Assembly (NCBI GenBank): GCA_001311565.1
Contig: BBBM01000019.1
Span: forward strand, 1 to 48,628
From: Desulfothermus okinawensis JCM 13304
GTDB taxonomy: Bacteria > Desulfobacterota > Desulfovibrionia > Desulfovibrionales > Desulfothermaceae
Reading direction: 5' to 3'
DNA length: 48,628 bases
Below, in pieces: positions 44,538 through 48,628 of this stretch; the first letter of the stretch is position 1, and every line of letters begins with the position of its first letter. The notes beneath the pieces are model-generated. The model was not told the DNA's origin. It ran no database searches and worked only from the letters and a program-made list of their open reading frames with translations. A program made the position numbers and the translations under genes.

Positions 44538-45149
44538 TCATGTAACATCAAGATATTCTTGAAGATTTAAATTAAATCCTCCAGGCAAGTAAGTTTTTGC
44601 TATCTCTATATCCTTTTTGGTTAAAATAGGGACCTTTGTAAGCCTGAACAGAAACCTAGAGGGATTTTCCTGAGCTAATTTAAAAATCCACTCAAAATTT
44701 TCTTTGACCTTTTGGGTGGCAATTTTAGTTCCTGTAAGCTCCCCATACTTTTCAAATGGTCCTTTAACATCCACTGCAAAGAGTTCAACCAATTTACCAT
44801 CCAAAAGTCTGGAGATAACTTCAGGGTGTGAGCCATTTGTATCAAGTTTAACTGAAAATCCCAATTTCCTCACTTCTTTTATAAGAATATCAAGATCTTG
44901 TGCTATAGTTGGCTCACCTCCAGATATTACCACCCCATCCAGCCAGTTTTTCTTTTTTTTGCAGATAACTAAAAATACTATCTATCTCAATTGAGGGAAC
45001 CTTTTCAGGATAAAAGGCAATTTTTTTTATTATGGCAGGTTGGACATCTAAAATTACATCCTCCTAAAAAAAATTACACAGGCAACTTTACCTGGCCAAT
45101 CACACAAACTAACAGGCTGAAATCCTTTTATTTTTTCAAAAATTTCCAT
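44538..45149 (-). CDS. nrdG: Anaerobic ribonucleotide reductase activating protein (radical SAM), frame broken by sequence indels
   Basis: Radical-SAM activase that installs the glycyl radical on NrdD. The [4Fe-4S] motif is GGCNFRCPTCHN; VISGGEPTIAQDLDIL and DVKGPFEKYGELTG follow. About 202 residues. The ATG is at 45149; excess A/T lie near 45066, 45022 and 44955. It precedes nrdD with a 124-base gap that holds a repeat palindrome. It belongs to the NrdG2/PflA-like form common in archaea and deltaproteobacteria. Confidence 0.85.
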
Positions 45150-45296
45150 AATCAACTACCGTTTTAGAGAGACTATTTTTTTTTATTATAAAAGGCAAGG
45201 TCAAATTCACTAATCACTGTGTCTGTGGTCTGTGTATATGTATGTATTGACAACTACTGTTACTATCTATAACCTCAGGAAAAAAATTAAGAAATC

Positions 45297-46379
45297 ATGG
45301 ATGGAAAAAATAGCTCTTCATTTGGCGATTTCTGGAATATCTTCAAAAAAAATAGACTGGCTGTTTTTGGATTGGTGGTTTTTATTTTATTTTTTTTTGT
45401 AGCCGCCTTTGGACTATTTGCCACCTCTTCCAATCATCCCCTTTTTGATCCTGCAAAGGTAAGGCTGGAAGCAAAACTGCTTCCACCTTTTAGTCCAGCA
45501 GATCCAGCTATTTTAAAGAAAGATGAAATACCGCCTTTTGGTATCTTTATTTTTGGTACAGATCACTTAGGCAGGGACGTATTTTCCAGAATGCTTCAAG
45601 GCGCATGGGTATCCTTAACCGTTGGTTTTGTAGCGGTTTCCATTTCAGTATTTATTGGAATCATAATTGGGGGCATTGCAGGTTATTATGGAAACAAGAA
45701 AATCTCATTAGATTATTTTATTCTGTTTATTATATTTCTTGTGGGCATAACAATAAAAAAATTATCACTCCATGGCAGGAATGTTTTTTTATAGCTACTT
45801 TTTCTATTTTTCTATTAATAAAAATATTTTTTAAAACATCTTTTACTGGAATAAGTATTTTAGTGGACTCAATTATAATGGGCTTAATTGACATAATGCT
45901 CTGTTTTCCATCCTTTTTTTTTGATCCTAACAGTTGTTGCACTGCTCCCTCCAAGTATATACAATATAATGATAGTCATTGGTCTAACAAGCTGGATGGG
46001 CACAGCGAGGTTTATAAGGGCAGAATTTTTATCTCTAAGAGAAAGGGAATTTGTTTTAGCAGCAAAGGCCTTGGGAGTCTCAGACTGGAAGATAATTTTT
46101 AAACACATGCTCCCAAATGGTATAACCCCTGTACTGGTCTCAGCTACAATAGGGATTGCCAGTGCAATCTTGACTGAGGCAGGTCTTAGTTTTCTGGGAT
46201 TTGGTGTCCCACCACCCCACGCCACATGGGGAAATATTCTCTCTGAAGGAAAATATTACATCTTTGATGCACCCTGGCTCACTTTGATCCCTGGAATTGC
46301 CATTTTGGTGGTTGTGCTCGCCTTTAATCTCTTTGGTGAGGGGCTGAGGGACGCTTTAAATCCAAAGGCCAGAGAATAA
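45297..46379 (+). CDS. oppC: Oligopeptide/dipeptide ABC transporter permease (OppC/DppC), frame broken by sequence indels
   Basis: Inner-membrane permease. The OppC-type N-terminus (SFGDFWNIFKKNRLAVFGL) leads into TM1; the periplasmic FGTDHLGRDVFSRML motif is near nt 45557; the ATPase-coupling loop AAKALGVSDWKIIFKHMLPN is near 46060. LTEAGLSFLGFGVPPP is near 46171. About 360 residues, longer than the usual 300 owing to an extra hydrophobic insert near nt 45715-45880. Shifts lie near 45787 and 45916. The binding protein (OppA) and partner permease (OppB) are missing upstream; nrdG faces away there. Confidence 0.88.
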
Positions 46380-47367
46380 TGGAAACACATACACATACAA
46401 TAGAGATGAAGGACATATTAAGGATAAAAGACCTTGAAGTGGAAATCTTAAAGTACCAGAAAAAAAATAAATATAATAGACAAGATCAGCTTTTCTCTTA
46501 AAGAAAAGGAGACCCTTTGCATTGTAGGGGAAAGCGGTTGTGGCAAGACCTTTACTGCGCTCTCCATTATGGGACTGATGCCAAAAAAATGCCAGGGCCA
46601 GGGGCTTTATATATTACAATAAAAAAAACTTACTTGATTTAGATGAAGATAATCTGAGGAATTTAAGGGGAAAAGAGATATCAATGGTTTTCCAGGATCC
46701 CCTTACTTCATTAAATCCAGTATTTACTATATTTGATCAACTGGAAGAAATTATCTCAGCCCACACTGATTTGGACAAAAGCACTGCAAAACAGATGTGT
46801 ATTGATATACTAAACCAAGTTAGAATCCCTGAGCCAGAGAACAAATTGTATGCATATCCCCACCAGTTAAGCGGTGGACAGAGACAGAGGATCTTAATTG
46901 CAATGGCAATATTACTTTCCCCAAGGATAGTTATATTGGACGAGCCAACAACTGCTCTTGATGTAACCATACAGGCAGAGATACTTGAGATGCTAAGAGA
47001 GCTAAAAGTCAAAAAAAAATTTATCAAGCATATACATCACCCATGACCTCTCTGTTGTCTCTGAAGTAGGTGACAGGGTAATAGTGATGTATTCAGGTAT
47101 AATTGTGGAACAGGGACCAAAAAATGAGGTATTAAACACACCTCATCACCCTTATACAAAAGGCCTAATAGAGTCCATGCCTGAATTTAACAAAAGGGGG
47201 AAAAAGCTAACACCAATACCAGGATATGTACCATCACCAGAAAAAAAGGCCAGAGGGCTGCCCCTTTCATCCCAGATGTAGGTACAAAAAAAAAATTTGT
47301 ACAAAAAAAAAGACCTATGCTTAAGGAAATATCTAAACAACACATGGCCAGGTGCCATTTGATCTAA
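46379..47367 (+). CDS. oppD: Oligopeptide ABC transporter ATP-binding protein (OppD/DppD), frame broken by sequence indels
   Basis: Cytoplasmic ATPase. Walker A GESGCGKTFTAL (near nt 46532), Q-loop VFQDPLTSLNP (near 46688), signature LSGGQRQR (near 46869), Walker B IVILDEPTTALD (near 46931), the H-loop in YITHDLS, and the C-terminal Opp-type Cys-rich tail (CPFHPRC, CHL). The first ATG overlaps the oppC stop (TAATG), but its leading codons ETHTHTIE come from the dispersed CA repeat. ATG 46406 gives a more usual start (MKDILRIKDLEV). Shifts lie near 46464, 46622, 47016, 47252 and 47290. Confidence 0.87.
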
Positions 47368-47375
47368 AGTCACAT

Positions 47376-48313
47376 ATGGATATTTTGCATCTTAAAAATA
47401 TAAAAAAAATACTTTCCAGTTCAAAAGGGTATATTTAAAAAGACTGTTGGATATATTAAGGCAGTAGATGGAGTGGATTTAAGGGTAAAATCAAATCAAA
47501 TCGTGGGGATTGTTGGGGAAAGTGGCTGCGGAAAATCCACTCTGGCCAGGACAATCTTGAGGTTTTATAGACCTGATCATGGGAAAATCCTGTTTAAAGG
47601 AAGGGATATAACACACCTATCAGAAAATCAGTTAAAGGAATTTAGAAAAAAAGGTACAAATTGTGTTTCAAGATCCATATAGTTCATTAAATCCAAAGCT
47701 AACCATTAAATCTACTTTAATGGATGGCGTAAGTAAGTTATATAAATCAAAGAAACAAAGGATAAACAAGGTCTTTGAACTCCTTGAAATGGTGGGACTA
47801 TACAGAGACAGTGCGTTTAAATATCCCCATGAATTCAGTGGAGGACAGAGACAAAGGATATGTATTGCAAGGGCAATTAGCCTTAATCCTGAACTCATTG
47901 TGTGTGATGAACCTGTGTCTGCCTTAGATGTGTCTGTTCAGGCACAAATTATAAACCTGTTAATAGAACTAAAAGAAAAGATGGGACTTTCCCTGATCTT
48001 TATTTCCCATGATCTAAATTTGGTGGGTTATTTTTGTGACTATACCTATGTTATGTATATGGGAAAGGTAGTGGAATGCGCCTATACAGAAGATCTTTTT
48101 AAAAATCCAATGCATCCCTACACAAAACTCCTTTTAGACTCAATACCAGGAAAGAAAAAGAGGTTTTCACCCAAAAAAATAGATGCTCCTATGGGAGGAA
48201 TATCTAATGGTTGTCTATTTTCAAACCGCTGTCCCTATAAAAGGCCAGAATGTGAAAATCCTCCACAATTAAAGGAAATAGAAAAGGAGCATAAGGTAAT
48301 GTGCCATATGTAA
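47376..48313 (+). CDS. oppF: Oligopeptide ABC transporter ATP-binding protein (OppF/DppF), frame broken by sequence indels
   Basis: Second ATPase of the transporter. It begins MDILHLKNIKKYFPV, has an OppF-type insert GIFKKTVGYIKAVDGVD, Walker A GESGCGKSTLA (near nt 47516), IVFQDPYSSLNPKLT, FSGGQRQR (near 47835), Walker B LIVCDEPVSALD (near 47898), FISHDL, and the C-terminal CLFSNRCPYKRPEC tail. About 311 residues. Shifts lie near 47409, 47416 and 47648. It follows oppD by 8 bases. Confidence 0.9.
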
Positions 48314-48322
48314 CAAAATCAC

Positions 48323-48352
48323 TTGACCTGCTTCTAAAACTAACTATAGAAT
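48323..48352 (+). promoter_or_regulatory. Promoter of the tRNA-Ala gene
   Basis: TTGACC (48323-48328), 18-base spacer, TAGAAT (48347-48352); the alternative -10 TATAGA at 48345 gives 16. The tRNA begins 14 bases further. Confidence 0.6.
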
Positions 48353-48366
48353 TACTCAAGACTTTT

Positions 48367-48439
48367 GGGGACGTAGCTCAGTTGGGAGAGCGCGGGCATC
48401 GCAAGCCTGAGGTCGGGGGTTCAACTCCCCTCGTCTCCA
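48367..48439 (+). tRNA. tRNA-Ala (anticodon CGC)
   Basis: Full cloverleaf of 73 bases: acceptor GGGGACG/CGTCTCC with the G3-U70 wobble that identifies Ala tRNAs, D stem GCTC/GAGC, anticodon stem CGGGC/GCCTG around ATCGCAA (CGC reads GCG), T arm GGGGGTTCAACTCCCCT. The discriminator is A; CCA is not encoded. Confidence 0.95.
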
Positions 48440-48554
48440 TGAATCATTGATTTCACACCGTTTAAATAAAAACAAAACCCTCCATAAATCCTCTATTTAC
48501 AAGGCTTTTAAAGTATAGTATAGTTCAAGACAATTCAAGGTAAGCAGAAAAAAA

Positions 48555-48577
48555 ATGGTGGGACGCATGGTGGGACG
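48555..48577. repeat. 12-bp tandem repeat downstream of tRNA-Ala
   Basis: ATGGTGGGACG occurs at 48555-48565 and 48567-48577, one base apart, 115 bases past a tRNA 3' end, near the edge of the window. Confidence 0.6.
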
Positions 48578-48628
48578 GAAATTTTTCTTTTAGACAGGAC
48601 TTTCACCTTTTTCAGGTTATTTTATCAT

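Overview
The window looks like chromosome from a low-G+C, anaerobic, sulfate-reducer-type deltaproteobacterium (Desulfovibrionales-like). The main pointers are a DHQ-synthase-II route into aromatic biosynthesis, a multiheme cytochrome c/cytochrome b membrane protein, a periplasmic CbiK-type chelatase, single-chain pyruvate:ferredoxin oxidoreductase, oxygen-sensitive class III ribonucleotide reductase and TRAP uptake systems. This placement is an inference from gene content. No rRNA or other marker gene is present to fix it.

Almost every long gene is broken in the written sequence by single-base indels, mostly one base too many in A or T runs of 7-8, less often a lost base. Undoing them restores full conserved proteins, so I treat them as consensus errors and annotate whole genes across the shifts. 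Gene ends are given for the restored frame.

Layout. 59-2461: PilB/GspE ATPase with a long N-terminal extension. 2678-5416: eight-heme cytochrome c fused to a cytochrome b domain. 5702-17619: one aromatic supraoperon on the + strand, in the order ADH synthase, DHQ synthase II, pheA, aroA, tyrA, trpE, trpG, trpD, trpC, trpF, trpB, trpA. It has two attenuator-like leaders. One before the first gene has a short aromatic-rich ORF. The other sits between tyrA and trpE, where four tandem Trp codons at the very end of tyrA act as the sensing codons. 17660-18176: secreted unknown (- strand). 18433-21175: EAL protein coupled to a periplasmic beta-propeller protein. 21210-22560: periplasmic CbiK under a cobalamin riboswitch. 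22697-24828: TatD-like hydrolase, KhpA, RNase Z. 24922-29863 (- strand): PaaK-like ligase, K+ channel with RCK domain, Tat-exported TRAP receptor, MFS transporter. 30024-34341: purN and pyruvate:ferredoxin oxidoreductase. 34376-36161 (- strand): coiled-coil PD-(D/E)XK protein, DUF2170-like protein and PspA. 36232-39148 (- strand): a full TRAP system, dctPQM. 39337-40846: beta-CASP metallo-beta-lactamase RNase. 40948-42287: CoA-disulfide/NADH-oxidase-type flavoprotein. 42316-45149 (- strand): nrdG then nrdD. 45297-48313: oligopeptide ABC permease C and ATPases D and F, without A and B. 48367-48439: tRNA-Ala(CGC).

The strongest biology is the pair of attenuators placed in series in the aromatic supraoperon. 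The first would set flow into the whole pathway from Phe/Tyr/Trp charging. The second would set the trp half from Trp charging, using the 3' end of tyrA as the leader peptide.
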